DNA of 64,000 nt from Diphasiastrum complanatum (GCA_029204225.1 CM055111.1:46682255-46746254); one strand, 5' to 3'. Positions 20,472 through 32,259 are shown, counted from the stretch's first letter. A program made the numbers and translations. The notes: generated by a model not told the origin, from the sequence alone.

Positions 20472-21711
20472 ACGTCAAGACCAACACCAACACCAACATG
20501 AAATAGTTAGTAAGTTAAGTAATGTATTAATAAAAAATTCAAAAAACAAATGTAACATTCTCTATCATACAATCTAAAAAAACATCAGAGTCACGTTAGT
20601 TAGAATATGCACATTAGTTACAATATGTTTTTAATAATCAATCTAAATATAATAGATCCAACATATATTTAGTTTCAAAAACTATATCTTAAATACATCT
20701 ATGAATTACAATCCTAAATGCATAGAACTTTAAAACATATACAATCCATAAGAAAATTGTAAAATACAAATGTAACATTCTTTAATATACACTCTTTTAC
20801 TTACATTCGAAAAAAACATCAACTTACATTTTAATCAATCTCTCTCTTTCTATCTTTCTTTCCTTCTATTTTTCAATCTCACTCACTCTCCACTTCCTCT
20901 CATTCATTCTCACATTCAATCTCTTCACTTTCATCTCTCTCAATCTTCTCATCAAAGCGACGTCCTGAAATTTGTCTGATTGTTACGACCAGTTCAAAAT
21001 TTAGTCACCACAGTTTCCCAACCATAGGAGGTTCAGTTTTGGAAATTTTGCATGGATGTCAGAAATTGACATGTCAAAAACTGATGGATTATAAAATTTT
21101 GAGAAATTCGTCAGAGTTGCATTGCAAATGCCACAATATGTTATTGTGTGATGTCTATTTGATCTTAGAAACAAATTTATGATTGTTTTGTCTAGCTCTT
21201 GGATTGTGGAGGCTTTTGTATTCACTCTTGACCTGGATCTAATGTTTGGATCTGATTCAAATTTTTATTTTCAACAGTTGGAATGATTTCCCACATGAAG
21301 CCATCGCCACAATTGAAGCTAATACATGGATCACATGGCCAATATTCAAAATGTCATGTGAAGAACAAGAGGTGGCAAGGAGAGAGGGTGCATAAGGGAA
21401 AAAAAAATGTGTGACATTACAAAAATTCAGAAGTTCCATCTTCCTCTTATAGGGCTACCACCAACCTTGGATGATGTAGTCATCATGATGCCAGGGAAAA
21501 TGTTCCAAGTTGCCAACTTCCAATTTATAATTATCCACCTTCCATAAATGTTACAATTTAACTCCAACTTTTCAACTTTCAAAATTTCAATGTTCAAATT
21601 TCAGCCTCCATATATATGTTGTGGTATAGGCTTCATGGAAGTTGAAAGAACTTGTAAGGCCATTTGGCCATGATCGTGAGGATTCTATGCTTAAGCCTCC
21701 AATCTTGTCCA
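20472..21711. other. AT-rich spacer, no gene recognised
   Basis: Low-complexity AT-rich DNA with a pyrimidine-rich run (about 20840-20950). Short open frames have no recognisable motif. CATCAAAGCGACGTCC near 20952 faintly recalls the CACTA subterminal words but is not enough to call an element. Confidence 0.5.
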
Positions 21712-22021
21712 ATAAATGCCTTGAAATTTGATATGACAAATGTAAATAGGTTCAATTTCACTTCAAATTCAATACTGAAAACTCTCAAACAAAATTTCCA
21801 TGAAAGTCCTATATATCATATATAAAATGAAATTTGAATGGCAAGTTCTATGTAAGGAAGTTAGACCTAGTAACTCCCTTGGAATTTTATATGAGAAATG
21901 TAAATAGGTTCAATTTTACTTGAAATTTAATATTAAAAACTTTGAAATAAAATTTGCATGAAAGTCCTCTCATCTATAAAATAGATTTGAAGGGCAAGTT
22001 CCATGTAAGGATGTCACACGG
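21712..22021. repeat. Two-unit tandem duplication, about 162-bp period
   Basis: 21717-21877 and 21879-22021 align throughout: ATGTAAATAGGTTCAATTT, then CATGAAAGTCCT and GGCAAGTTCTATGTAAGGA. The units have diverged at many positions. No coding content. Confidence 0.8.
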
Positions 22022-22964
22022 CCACGAACAATCACACGAGTGTGGAATGCCTGAATGGTTGGGGAGGGGACAAACATGAAAATTCCATTCCTCAAGGTGG
22101 CTCCAAAAGATCAAAACCAAAACACCATCATTTGGCATTACAATATAAGAAATGTTATGTGTGAGCAATTGTCAAGTAGGAAGTCTAGAGGTGTTGCACG
22201 TATGTAGCTTGCAAGGCACTCCTTGTTTCCAAGATCTAGGTCATAATTGGTCATTTTTTTTGGGTGCTATAATGCAAGGACAGCAGTGAATGACTATTAT
22301 TGAAGTATGCTACTATGGCTCTAAGCCGATGAGCATGTTGAAAAGTCAAATTAATCTCGATGGTGTAGAGACAAGAAATAACAGCAATGTAGATGGTATC
22401 CTTCATTATCTTATAGTTTAGTGTGATTGAGCGTTTTTAAGAACAAACTGCAAGTCAATTGCAGGCTTTTATCTCCTCCTGAGATTTTTGGATTAAAATC
22501 AATCTAATTTTCGGATGATGAACTCTCCACTAGTCTAACACTCATTTAGTCATTTCCGTCAAAAGCTGATCATCAAGTATCAGCTGACAATCGTAAGGAT
22601 TCGGCAATTCTAAAGCGCAAATAGTCGCAGAGACAATCTCAACCTGTGAAATGACGCATTCAGATTCCAGAACTATCAAATACCTAGCATGCACAGTTTA
22701 ACAACTCAAGTTTGAGCAAATAGCTGCAGGCTAAATTGCAAATATAGAATTTGCAAGATTAATTATGGTTGAAGCTTCACTCACAAATAAACAGGGACTT
22801 GCTTTTTTTAACTAATAGAATCTCACAAATTGACTGATGACGATCTTTCTCTGAGCTATCAGTCCTTGATCGTGAATTAACTGCTAGAAATTGCATGCAG
22901 CAGTTGACATAAGAAACGGAAAGAATAGAATGTGAGCACGCACACATTTCTACTGCTCAGAGAA
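22022..22964. other. Spacer downstream of the PHD gene
   Basis: No coding similarity found. The part nearest 22964 should include the 3' untranslated region of the minus-strand PHD gene. I could not identify a convincing AATAAA on that strand. Confidence 0.4.
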
Positions 22965-23639
22965 TCAGCCGTAGACGTCAGATAGCAGCTTGTATCGGCG
23001 TGCAACCCCTTTCCGTGAAGTGGTTAAACAAAGCTGATTTTTGCTCAGATGACTCAATTCGTTTACACCCAGTTTGCGTTTCTCTTTCAATGCTGAGCAC
23101 TTCTTTCTGAGCCCTTGTCGTTGAAATGTCTTCTGTTTATTTACGTCACCATCTTCTGCCACTTCTCCGCTTAGCATTGACTGTGCCACTGCCAATAAAA
23201 GCTCAAGTGCATTACTGGACTTGCTCAATTGCGCCTTAACTGAGTGCTTGATCCCTCTTTTGATCTTCATTCTCGGATGCTTGACCGCAATCGTGCTCGG
23301 GACATGTGAGCACCAGTGACAAATCCATTCATCTACTACCAAATTTGTATGCATGATACTGCAATAACTGCAAAAAACATTCCATCAGTTACTTGATATA
23401 TATTTTCAGAGTGTAAGAAGCATTTGCCACAAGTCTGCTTGCCTGCTACCTCACGCGTTTTCATAGTGAGAAGATATATTCATCAATGCTACTTACGTAT
23501 GCTGATATGTCGCTTGACATGTCGTGCACTTGAAAAGCTCTTCGTGAAAGCCTACATCGCCGCACGTTTTGCATTTTTTACCAGGCCACTTCTCAAGCGA
23601 TCTTGCTTCGGACATTTTTGTTTTAACAATTCCCTCCAT
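22965..23639 (-). CDS. PHD-finger protein, two exons
   Basis: The only convincing host gene. Exon 1 is 23497-23639 and exon 2 is 22965-23367; together they give 546 bp, 181 residues plus TGA. The 129-bp intron (23368-23496) starts GTAAGT and ends TTTTTTGCAG on the coding strand. Splicing is required to complete one PHD finger at residues 23 to about 68: exon 1 gives CKTCGDVGFHEELFKCTTC and QH, and exon 2 supplies YC and WICHWC, making the Cys4-His-Cys3 pattern. PHD fingers of this plant type (C-x-x-CGDVGF) sit in nuclear proteins and usually read histone H3 tails. The rest is basic, with MKIKRGIKH and KEKRKLG as possible nuclear-targeting runs, and ends RRYKLLSDVYG. The start is the first ATG of the exon 1 frame; a second in-frame ATG lies 8 codons on. 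The partner or target cannot be deduced, and I give no symbol. Confidence 0.85.
23368..23496 (-). other. Intron of the PHD-finger gene
   Basis: Phase 2 intron with donor AC|GTAAGT and acceptor TTTTTTGCAG|TT on the minus strand. It is placed by the requirement to join the two halves of the PHD zinc-binding pattern in frame. Confidence 0.85.
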
Positions 23640-23732
23640 TTCAGCCTTGAATAACGACAGAATTTTACTGTTTTCTGTAGTTACACACCGGCGTTACCCT
23701 TATCGACAATCATTCTTCCATAACTAGTAGGG

Positions 23733-23818
23733 ACCCAAGGGAGTTGGCTCAATTGGTTAGCTTGACATCCGAAGTTTCTTTGGTCTCAAGTTCGAGCCTT
23801 CCCTTGGAAACCAAGAAG
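23733..23818 (+). mobile_element. Short tRNA-like SINE with 14-bp target duplication
   Basis: An 86-bp insert bounded by perfect direct repeats CATAACTAGTAGGG (23719-23732 and 23819-23832). Inside are a polymerase III A-box-like TGGCTCAATTGGTTAG and a B-box-like AAGTTCGAGCCTT about 35 bp further on, and the ends CCAAGGGA and TCCCTTGG can pair like an acceptor stem. Long exact duplications and tRNA promoter boxes are the signature of LINE-mobilised SINEs. It lies about 94 bp upstream of the PHD gene's ATG, in the opposite orientation, so probably in its promoter or 5' untranslated region. A diverged retroposed tRNA is the alternative. Confidence 0.7.
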
Positions 23819-23832
23819 CATAACTAGTAGGG

Positions 23833-26675
23833 GATCAAAGATCAGTTATTACCAATAATTACACACTCACACCTTCGGCAGATAAGGATTCGGATCTAAC
23901 CATGCTCATATTCTAGGCTACTCATCTAGCGATTTCATAAACACGACAGGATTTTGGCCTGATCAGGATTGGTTGGGCGCTTCATGAACTAGAAAGTTGT
24001 AGGACACGAGAATTTTCCTTAAACTCAAGATGGGGATATAAGCACATTTCTACGAATGTAAGGACCAGAGTCTGCAGGACAACGAGACACACCGAATCAT
24101 AACTGATCATGATCAATCTTCACAGCTTATGAATAAACTTCATTTCTTCTGAATGAACAAAGATCTTGTAAGAAGAGTTCTCACCAGAAAAGTATGGAAC
24201 TTCTTAGGAATATAAAATTTTTAACTGCCAATCATACTAAATATAATCCAAGGATCAATGAGGTAGGTGGTAGAAGAGAAAGAGATATCACAAAGCAGCT
24301 GTTAGGAAATTAATACAGATTGCAAAATCCTGAGATCAAGTTTATGTTATGAATTGGAAGCTTGACTTCTCCCTGGAGGACTTGGCCGTGTTGAATGAAA
24401 TTTGACATTCAGAGGTGTCCCGTCATATACTACGTGAAGACTGACGACGTCGTTGACACGGCAATTTCATTGACCGTCACTCTCAACCAGGATTTTCGCG
24501 AATGCAATTGTTCTCCAAAAAAAAAAAAAGATATTTTGCATTCAAGATTCTTTTTGAACAAAAGCCTAGATTGTTTATACAATGATACCCAAATTAAATT
24601 TAAAAGATGAAATATCAAAAGATGTGAAATATCACATTAATCTTTGATTTCTGAGCTCTACCATACATTTAAATGGTTAGAATATAAAAAACCGTTGATT
24701 GCAAATTTGACGAATAAAAAATGCAATAAAAATTCATTATAATGCTTGAAGTCACCTAAGAGCGGGGAATCGTCACAATAGCTTTACTACTATCGGGTAA
24801 AAAGGATGAACATAGTCCATATGTTACCATGTGAGATTCATTTACATCTAGATGTAATATGTGAAACTTTTAATTTCAAAGTTTTTTGACTATTTGATTT
24901 CTTAAAATTATCATTCCATGGAATGGAGTCTCAGTCAATATTCTATTTTTCTTGAAGTACTCATTTATGAAGAGTAGGAACACAAGATTGCAAGATATCA
25001 TCAAGATAGTGCACCAATGGATAGATCAACCCAAGAGAACTCATTTATAAGCATGAAATGAGATGAGAGAGAGAAGAATCCTTTCTCCCACGAGTTTACA
25101 TCCTTTTATAGCATATCCATGCATCATTAATGAGCTTGGTTTCCCTCCATTACAAAAAAACCCTATCATTGATTCAATGTCTCCAACATTCAAATTTGAA
25201 TCTACTATACTCGACCTCCTACTATTTCCCTTGCTTTCTAAAAGTGACAATTCAAATGCTTTTAGACTAATATAACTTTGAAAAGTCGAACTCTAAGTCT
25301 AATATGAAAATTGGCCTCAATTGCCAAATAAACAAATATGTCCAAAATATCAAACTAATTGACAATTTCTCACACTAACTTCATCTGAATTATAAGTTCA
25401 ATGTATATGATACTCAAGAACCAAGTTTCTTTTGAATTTACAATTATATTAGGTGTTCATAGCTACTGGAAAAAATCATCAATAAATTTTAGAAACTAAA
25501 TTGTGACTCGTTGATCAAATTTGTCTTGTTTGGCTTATAGTTGTATTGAAATGAAATTCGAACTCGAGAAAAACCCACTTCAACATTATTTGTGATTTTT
25601 TATTGTTTTTTTTTTATCTGGCTCTTTTGGTACCATATGTAGAAAATAATCCAAAATAAATTAGAAAGTCCAAAATCAATTGAGACAGTGTTGAATGTAA
25701 CTCCCTAAATTATAATTCCATTGCATATGTAGTGATTTTAAACTGACCAATATGCTAATGCTTGAATATCGATTGTGGTGGTCGCAATGGGTTACATGTT
25801 TAAAGTCACTCACTAATTTGGTGATTCAATAATTGTGACTCTACTTGGATTGTGGTTGGGCACACCATATCAACAAAGTGAATGAATCATAGTCCATCCA
25901 TTAGCATCATGGACTCAATCAAACAATAGTAAAATCCTTTATACAAAACAAAAAGATATGATCTGTTTTCTATCACAAACCTCTCTATGTCAAAACACAT
26001 ATTGAAATAAGCATTGTAGTATTGTATTTTATTCTACATTTAGAAGAAACTTGTGCAGGGTAGTATCAAACTTGTCAAAGGAATACATGGCCCCATATGG
26101 GTATTAGGAAGACAAGTAGAGTATCAGCCAAATCTTCAAAGTTATTGAGTAATTAGCCACCTACGTTGTCTAAACAAGCTAGTAGAGCACTATTGAAGCT
26201 ATGAATATTGCATCAGTTGAGCATGGCTTTCGCTAATTAGTTTGTTGTACAATCATCATTGAATTTTAGACAAGTTATAAGAATGTGCTTCTTGTAGAAT
26301 AGTCTTTTTGTGCAAGTATCATATCATTGGATCTTAGTTAGAATTCAAGTTTTCGTCAAAATTTTGTAACTTTTTAACTTCTAATTTTTTACCACTTACT
26401 TATTTGGCATTATCCATGTTTTTGAAAACATACAAAGATATATTGAATTTTAACATAATCTAGGGAATATGCCAAATAGTTTTCATTTGCACGAAATATT
26501 GCCTATTTCATAAGTAATAATGTTTAATTTTTAAAAATAAATATTTCAATATTGGAAATATTTATATTTTTAACTCCGTAACTAACAACATGATTTTGAT
26601 TTTTTTTAAAAAGGTTAAATAAATGAAATCAGGACAACTTTTCATAAATAATAAACAAATATTTGGATATTTTCA
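23833..26675. other. AT-rich intergenic DNA
   Basis: About 2.8 kb in which I find no gene, RNA or defined transposon. Open frames are short and AT-driven. Whatever was here has decayed past recognition by eye. Confidence 0.6.
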
Positions 26676-27397
26676 TGTTGGAAGTATTCCCAACAAAGTG
26701 TAAATAAATAAAATCCTCCAATAAAATGTGTTGCGAGGGCATGGCATCCTGCGTGTATAAGCCCATGGCCCAATGAGCACGCAATTGAAGTTGTAAATAA
26801 AATAAACTTGACTTGGGCCTTGTAATTAAAATAAAACTAGAGGCCCAATGTCATTTTTAAACTTAGAGATCACTTTTTAGAGTTGGGTCCAAATTGGGAC
26901 TCACATGAATCTTTGATTTCTAATGTACTTTTTGTAGACCCTTGGATCAAGTTGGGTCCAAGATGAATGGTTAGGATCATTAAGAATATTAGCCAATAAG
27001 ATTGAGGGGCAAGGGTCTTTCCCATTTTATAAAAAGGCACCATTTGTACACTATTTCCATGCTTAACGAGAAGGAGAAAACTCTACCATTTTTGGAAGAG
27101 AAGCATCCTCATTTGCTATTCACTACTTGTTATTGCTCTTGGTTGTGTTTTCTCTTGCTTTCTATTTCCATGTTCATTGTTTGCCAATAGTGAATGTTTT
27201 TCCATTAGCAAGCATAAGGAGCATTCGAGCTAACCTCCACACTCACTCTCTTTCTCTCTCTTTCTCTTCTCTTCTCAATCTCTTCTTCTCCATTCCTTTC
27301 CTTCAGAGGAGTAGAGTTAAAGAGGAGTAGTATAGTGGTGAGTAGAGTTAAGGGAGAAAGTGAGAAATTAACTAAAAGTAGCAGCTATGCATAGTTA
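26676..27397 (+). repeat. LTR-R copy 1, 3'-truncated (plus)
   Basis: Begins TGTTGGAAGTATTCCCAACA and follows the other LTR-R copies through a TATA box (TATAAAAAGG, 27028) and a long CT-rich run (about 27240-27310). At 27397 it jumps from GCATAGTTA to CCTATCCACTAACTAG, skipping the last about 100 bp of the LTR and the whole primer site that are present at 55280-55370. It faces the inverted copy at 29438-30257. Confidence 0.88.
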
Positions 27398-28448
27398 AAA
27401 ACCTATCCACTAACTAGTTTAGTTGCATTTTAGCTATTTTCTTGTTTTTTAGAGTAGTTTAGGTAGATTTTTGGGAGTTTAGAGTTATTTTTCTGTATTT
27501 TTTTGTGTTTGGACTGTTCACAGCCAACGGAGGAGGTGTGAGAGGGTAGAGGAGGCCCTGCACAACCTCTAAGGGCTTGAAACCCAAATCAATCAACCAA
27601 AAAACTCAAAAAATATACCAATCTACATTTTGGAGAGAAAAAGAGCCAAAAAAACTCATCAAATTTTTATATCTCCAGAATCAGTGGGAATTAACCCTTG
27701 TGCTAAGCAGCAGCAGTGGTACGGACCAGATGAACTATTTACGGATCCTACCATAAATGAATATGTTTCGGCCTATGCAACTCAAACTCAACGTCAAGGT
27801 GGAAGAAATTACAGCTGCTATGGGTGCGGCGAGGGACACAAAATTGCAAACTGTCCCTACAAAGGACAATATACAACCTCCTGTTGGAATTGCGGTTATG
27901 GACATTGTTTCAAGAATTGTCCATTTAAACCTGTAACCAGTCCACCTCTTAACCTCATTGCCATACAGCAAACATCAGTTCCAGCGGAGATGCCATCGAA
28001 AGGTCGACACGACCACGCTCCTGTGTTAGCTGTTACGCGAGCACAGAAGAGAGAGAAAGTGGCTCCCTCACCACCACCATCGGTCACTGACGACCAGCCC
28101 TCGACTTCAGCGCCATATCCAAATGTGAGGGAAGAGAGAAGACAGTACCAAAAAATAAAACACTGGGTACAAAAAGCACAAGAGGAGGAAAAAGAGCTAG
28201 AACGAAACATTCTCACAGAACCTCCAGTCGGCATCGAACGTGAACCGCAAACGGGCTCACCACTGCGCACTGATCAGAATGATCGATTGCACCAACATGA
28301 ATCAACTTTTCACATGGTGGAGCCTGAGGAACCACGCATTGAAAGGCTCACACTCTTGTTGTCAAGCCACGTTAGTTTACCCCTCGGAGAACTACTGCGG
28401 ATTGCACCAAATGCGAAAAGTCTTTTAGCTGAATGGGCCAAAGCGTAA
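27398..28448 (+). pseudogene. Partial gag with two zinc knuckles (LTR-R element)
   Basis: After leader sequence shared with 55375-55650, an open frame from about 27630 to a stop at 28446-28448 encodes about 270 residues. It has no ATG at its edge and its first in-frame ATG lies after the knuckles, so the N-terminal capsid part is gone. It holds two zinc knuckles, CYGCGEGHKIANC and CWNCGYGHCFKNC (each C-x2-C-x3-H-x4-C), then a Pro/Ser-rich linker and a glutamate-rich helix-forming stretch. Gag packages element RNA in cytoplasmic particles. The spacing differs from the copia knuckles here, and I would place it with the Ty3/gypsy-type elements because of the Asp-tRNA LTR family around it. Confidence 0.75.
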
Positions 28449-28504
28449 GTTGCTCCATCTGCTAGCTGTGTGATTTTGTCATTTGCTCCAACATCAGTTC
28501 TGTG

Positions 28505-29418
28505 GATAGAGTGGATGCGTTTGATGATGATGATCCGATCGAGGGAGTAGGAGTGTGGGTGGAAGGATATTCGTCGTCAAATCCCTCATCCTCTTTCCTG
28601 ATGGCCTAGAGAGCTAACTCTCGCAAGAAGAGGGTCTGCGAGAGTTTTTACTGGAAAGATTTGCTGGATCTTCACTTTTTAGTGATTTTTTAACACTTAA
28701 ATCCAATTTTCTGCTCACTGGAATCAAACTAACTCTCACAAGCTCTTCTGTGTCCTGGTCTCACTGAGATGGAACTTCAAAATCCTCTGCGAGAGTTCTT
28801 GACCTCTGGAACTGAAAATTTCACTGTTTGTCAGGGTTCACTGGTACTTTCCCGTCTTTTTTTCACTGGGAACTCTCGCACAGGCACTTAATCATCAAAT
28901 CAACTCTCGCAAGCTTCTCTGTGTCCTGGTCTAACTGAGATAGAACTTTAGAGGGCTCTGCGAGAGTTCTTACGAAGATTTGAATTTTTTTGGATTTTTA
29001 CAAGAGTTTTTTGAATTTCTTATGATTTTTCTTTGATTTTTACAATATGCTTGGAACTAACTCTTGTAGGCTTCTATGAAGGTCTGGGACAGTACCTTGG
29101 AGCTGTTGCCAGTCATGCAAGGGTTAATTACCACTGATAATAGAGATATAAAAATCCGATGAGTTTTTTGGTTCTTTTTTCTTCCAAAATGCAGATTGGT
29201 GTGTTTTTTGAGTTTTTTGGGTGATTGGTTTGGGTTTCAAGCCCTTAGAGTTTGTTCAGGGCCTCCTCTACCCTCTCACACCTCCTTTGCGAGCTGTGAA
29301 TAGTCCAAACACCAAAAAAATACAGAAAACTAACTCTAAACTCCCAAAAATCTACCTAAACTACTCTAAAAAGCAAGAAAATAGCTAAAATGCAGCTAAA
29401 CTAGTGAGTGGAAACCTA
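28505..29418 (-). pseudogene. LTR-R leader and gag tail, inverted half
   Basis: On the minus strand this is the 5' leader of an LTR-R element (compare 55357-56150), rich in TGCGAGAGTT words. It joins near 28600 to a fragment of gag tail whose reverse complement matches 57250-57365 (CCATCAGGGAAGAGGATGAG; CACACTCCTACTCCCTCGAT). Most of gag is deleted between them. It points toward the left half (26676-28448), so the two halves meet near 28450-28505. Confidence 0.8.
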
Positions 29419-29436
29419 TCCCCAGCAACGGTGCCA
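29419..29436 (-). other. Primer binding site, Asp tRNA (diverged)
   Basis: Minus strand TGGCACCGTTGCTGGGGA, two changes from the TGGCGCCGTTGCCGGGGA seen at 55339 and 60634. It sits one base from the inverted LTR. Confidence 0.85.
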
Positions 29437-29437
29437 C

Positions 29438-30257
29438 TGTGGGGTCGAAGATCTCTCGTAGTATAGCCCTTCCGCCTGTCAACAAAGGCTAGATCACTGG
29501 ATAGGTGCCTAACTATGCATAGATGTTACTTTTAGTTAATTTTCTACTTTCTCCCTTAAGTCTACTCACCACTATACTACTCATCTTTAACTCTACTCCT
29601 CTACACTAACATTCATCATAGTTTGATTGAAGAGTAGGAATGGAGAAGAAGAGATTAAGAAGGGAAGAGGAAGAGAGAGATAGAGAGTGAGGGTGGAGGT
29701 TAGCTCAAATGCTCCTTATGCTTGCTAATGGAAAAACATTCACTATGGCAAACAATAAACATGGAAATAGAAAGCAATGGAAAACACAATCAAGAGCAAT
29801 AGCAAGTAGTGAATAGCAAATGAGGATGCTTCTCTTCCAAAAATGGTAGAGTTTTCTCCTTCTCATTAAGCATGCCAATAGTGTACAAATGGTGTCTTTT
29901 TATAAAATGGGGAAGGCCCTTGCCCCTCAATCTTATTGGCTAATATTCACAATGATCCTATCCATTCATCTTGAACCTAACTTGATCCAAGGGTCCACAA
30001 AAAGTACATTAGAAATCACAAGATTCATGTGAGTCCCAATTTGGACCCAATTCTAAAAAGTAAACTCTAAGTTTAGAATTGACTTTGGGCCTCAAGTTTT
30101 ATTTTTATTACAAAGGGCCCAAATCTATTATTTTATTTACAACTTCACTTGCGTGCTCATTGGGCCATGGGCTTATACACGCAGGATCCCATGCCCTCGC
30201 AACACATTTTATTGGAGGATTTTATTTATTTACGCTTTGTTGGGAATACCCCCAACA
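29438..30257 (-). repeat. LTR-R copy 2, complete, minus orientation (820 bp)
   Basis: Minus strand TGTTGGGGGTATTCCCAACA ... CGACCCCACA, followed by the primer site. The TATA box is the reverse complement of CTTTTTATA at 29896-29904. With copy 1 it makes an inverted LTR pair with no shared target duplication (TTTCA on the left, AGGCT on the right). Confidence 0.92.
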
Positions 30258-30299
30258 AGGCTTGTTGGCATTTTCTTGAATGTTAGCTTCTTAGTTCAA

Positions 30300-31325
30300 T
30301 GCCGAAACCAAGCAGAAGGGACTGATATCGATGTAGTAAATGTCCTGCCTGTCAAAGGACATCCGGATGGGTCACTCTTGAACTGAATGCACATGCATAA
30401 TCAACCAAAATACAAGCCAATGCATTCAACAAATGATCTACGTTACTGCTCTGTTGAACAACGATGGATTTCTACTTCTACTTTGCTGCAAAATGAACTA
30501 AAATCAGATCCTACACTACTTTACTTGCATAAATTGACAAATCAAGGAACAAAAACTAATCTACAGCATGTTAGAAGTTCAAGAATCAAGAAACCAACCA
30601 GTCTTTTGATTCTTGGACATCTCAAGAACATCAAGAACTAGAATATTAGAGAATATACAAGATTTATGCCACATTTTTAGCCTATTTAGTTTACTTGAAT
30701 GCTGGCTCCTACATTAATCCACAAGAAAACATGAAATCTAATCCACAACTAGGAAAGCAAGAAAACTAATCCACTCTAAATCCACAACCACACACAATAT
30801 GAATGGAAGGGCATGATCATAGGGGCATCACTCAAGAAAACCATCATGATCAAGGATCTTAGTGTAGCATCAAACTTATGGGAAATCTTCTTATTAAGCA
30901 TGGAGTAGATACAATGCAAAAAGCTCCTCTACTCAAAGAGGGAGTCTCTTAAATAAGCAAGAGAGCTCCTTAGGTGGCATTCTAGTGAAATTTTCACATT
31001 TCACAATTTACAAGTGGAATAATGCTCTCCACTAGAGGTCACCATCAAAAGGTGGCTCACTCTACTTTCTTTAAGAGGGGTCTACTTGCATTTAATACAT
31101 TTGCCTATAATACTAGTCCCTACATGGTCATTCCATCTTCCGGGATTCACCATGAGGCTTACACAGTTCTTGCATGTCTTTTCAAGCTAGTATTTCTCGA
31201 CTCTCATACTCGGCTCTCAGTCTTTGTTAATCTCGTCTTCTCAGAGACCTTCTCGGTCTAAGGTGAGAGGTGCTCTTGAGTTGTTCTGTCCGAGTATCTT
31301 GGGAATTTGTCAGAATCAGCCAACA
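30300..31325 (+). repeat. LTR-S copy, plus orientation, 5'-truncated
   Basis: Aligns as a long inverted repeat with 32260-33757: AGCAGAAGGGACTGAT, GTCCTGCCTGTCAAAGGAC, CCTATTTAGTTTACTTGAATG and the end GTCAGAATCAGCCAACA all have counterparts. The left part is missing, cut off near the LTR-R copy at 30257. Copia-2 begins 6 bp after its end. Confidence 0.82.
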
Positions 31326-31331
31326 TCATCT

Positions 31332-32061
31332 TGTGAAGATTTTAGCATGTGTGAACTTCACCACACACCCTACAAGATCTTACTGAAGTGTTGTGATTGC
31401 ACAAGATTGATCAAAGAATAGTATGCTTGAAAAATCTAAGGCAAGAGCACAATGACATACATCTAATGATAAAATCTAACTCTTCACTATGAGAAATGAA
31501 TGTCAGAAAAAATTCTACGTGTTCAATATGGGAAAAAGAGCCTGCTCTCAGGTAGAGAGAGAAAATCATACATAGAAAACTTGGGTAGAGAGAGAATGAG
31601 TTCAAAACACCAAAATCTCAATATTCACAATATGGCAAAATATGCCCAACTTTCCCTACATGAGAGAGACTCGCATTCCTACAGTGAAGTTGCATGGAAA
31701 GTCCACTTAATTGAACTAATTCACCTACCAGAGATCCACATGTGTAACTGCATGCATGTATGGTGCATGTACTGCATGTCAACTCATAAAATTGCCTAGA
31801 CATGTGTAGATCACAGAAACTACTTTGCATATTGCATGCACTGATTGCATGTGGCTTGCATGCATACAATAAGACTTTGCATGTTATCTAAACATCTGCA
31901 TGTCATCATAATTGAACCTATCTAACTCAAATCCGAACCACACTAGAAGGATATGTGCTCAATTCACACTCCTTATATGTACAACATGAAATCTAGTGGA
32001 AATTATCATGGACATGACCCCACACTCGAGATAGGAAGATAATATCTTAATAATCTTCACA
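31332..32061 (-). repeat. Copia-2 3' LTR (730 bp)
   Basis: Plus strand TGTGAAGATTTTAGCA...AATCTTCACA; minus-strand start TGTGAAGATTATT. Nearly identical to 36585-37314 over the full length, with scattered substitutions. On the minus strand the polypurine tract TTTTAAGGAGGAG (32062-32074) directly precedes it. Confidence 0.95.
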
Positions 32062-32076
32062 CTCCTCCTTAAAATT

Positions 32077-32259
32077 TATGTTCCTATCAACATAGATTTT
32101 GAAATTAGCCCAAGGTTTGACCTCATCTTCATAAAAACATTCTTGAGTAGAGGCTTGGTGAGAAGATCTGCAACACAATCTGAAGATGAAACATTCTCCA
32201 ATGAGATCTCTCTTCCAATGACTTTTTCTCTTACAAAATGATGAGCCACTATTGGCTAA
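32077..32259 (-). pseudogene. Copia-2 RNase H, distal part
   Basis: Minus strand HHFVREKVIGREISLENVSS, then DCVADLLTKPLLKNVFMKMR: the last part of copia RNase H. It was separated from the rest (33758-34329) by the solo LTR insertion at 32260. Confidence 0.85.

Noticed and set aside
22250-22964. Additional exons of the PHD gene downstream of the stop
   Set aside because: The frame ends in a natural family-like tail (RRYKLLSDVYG) followed by TGA, and no coding signal is visible further left.
23740-23812. Functional tRNA gene
   Set aside because: The A and B boxes are recognisable but the D, anticodon and T arms do not fold into a standard cloverleaf and no anticodon loop is clear. The flanking 14-bp duplications favour a SINE.
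31618-31869. Cys-containing minus frames within the Copia-2 LTRs
   Set aside because: They lie in LTR sequence rich in GCATG words, and the equivalent frame is not kept in the other LTR.
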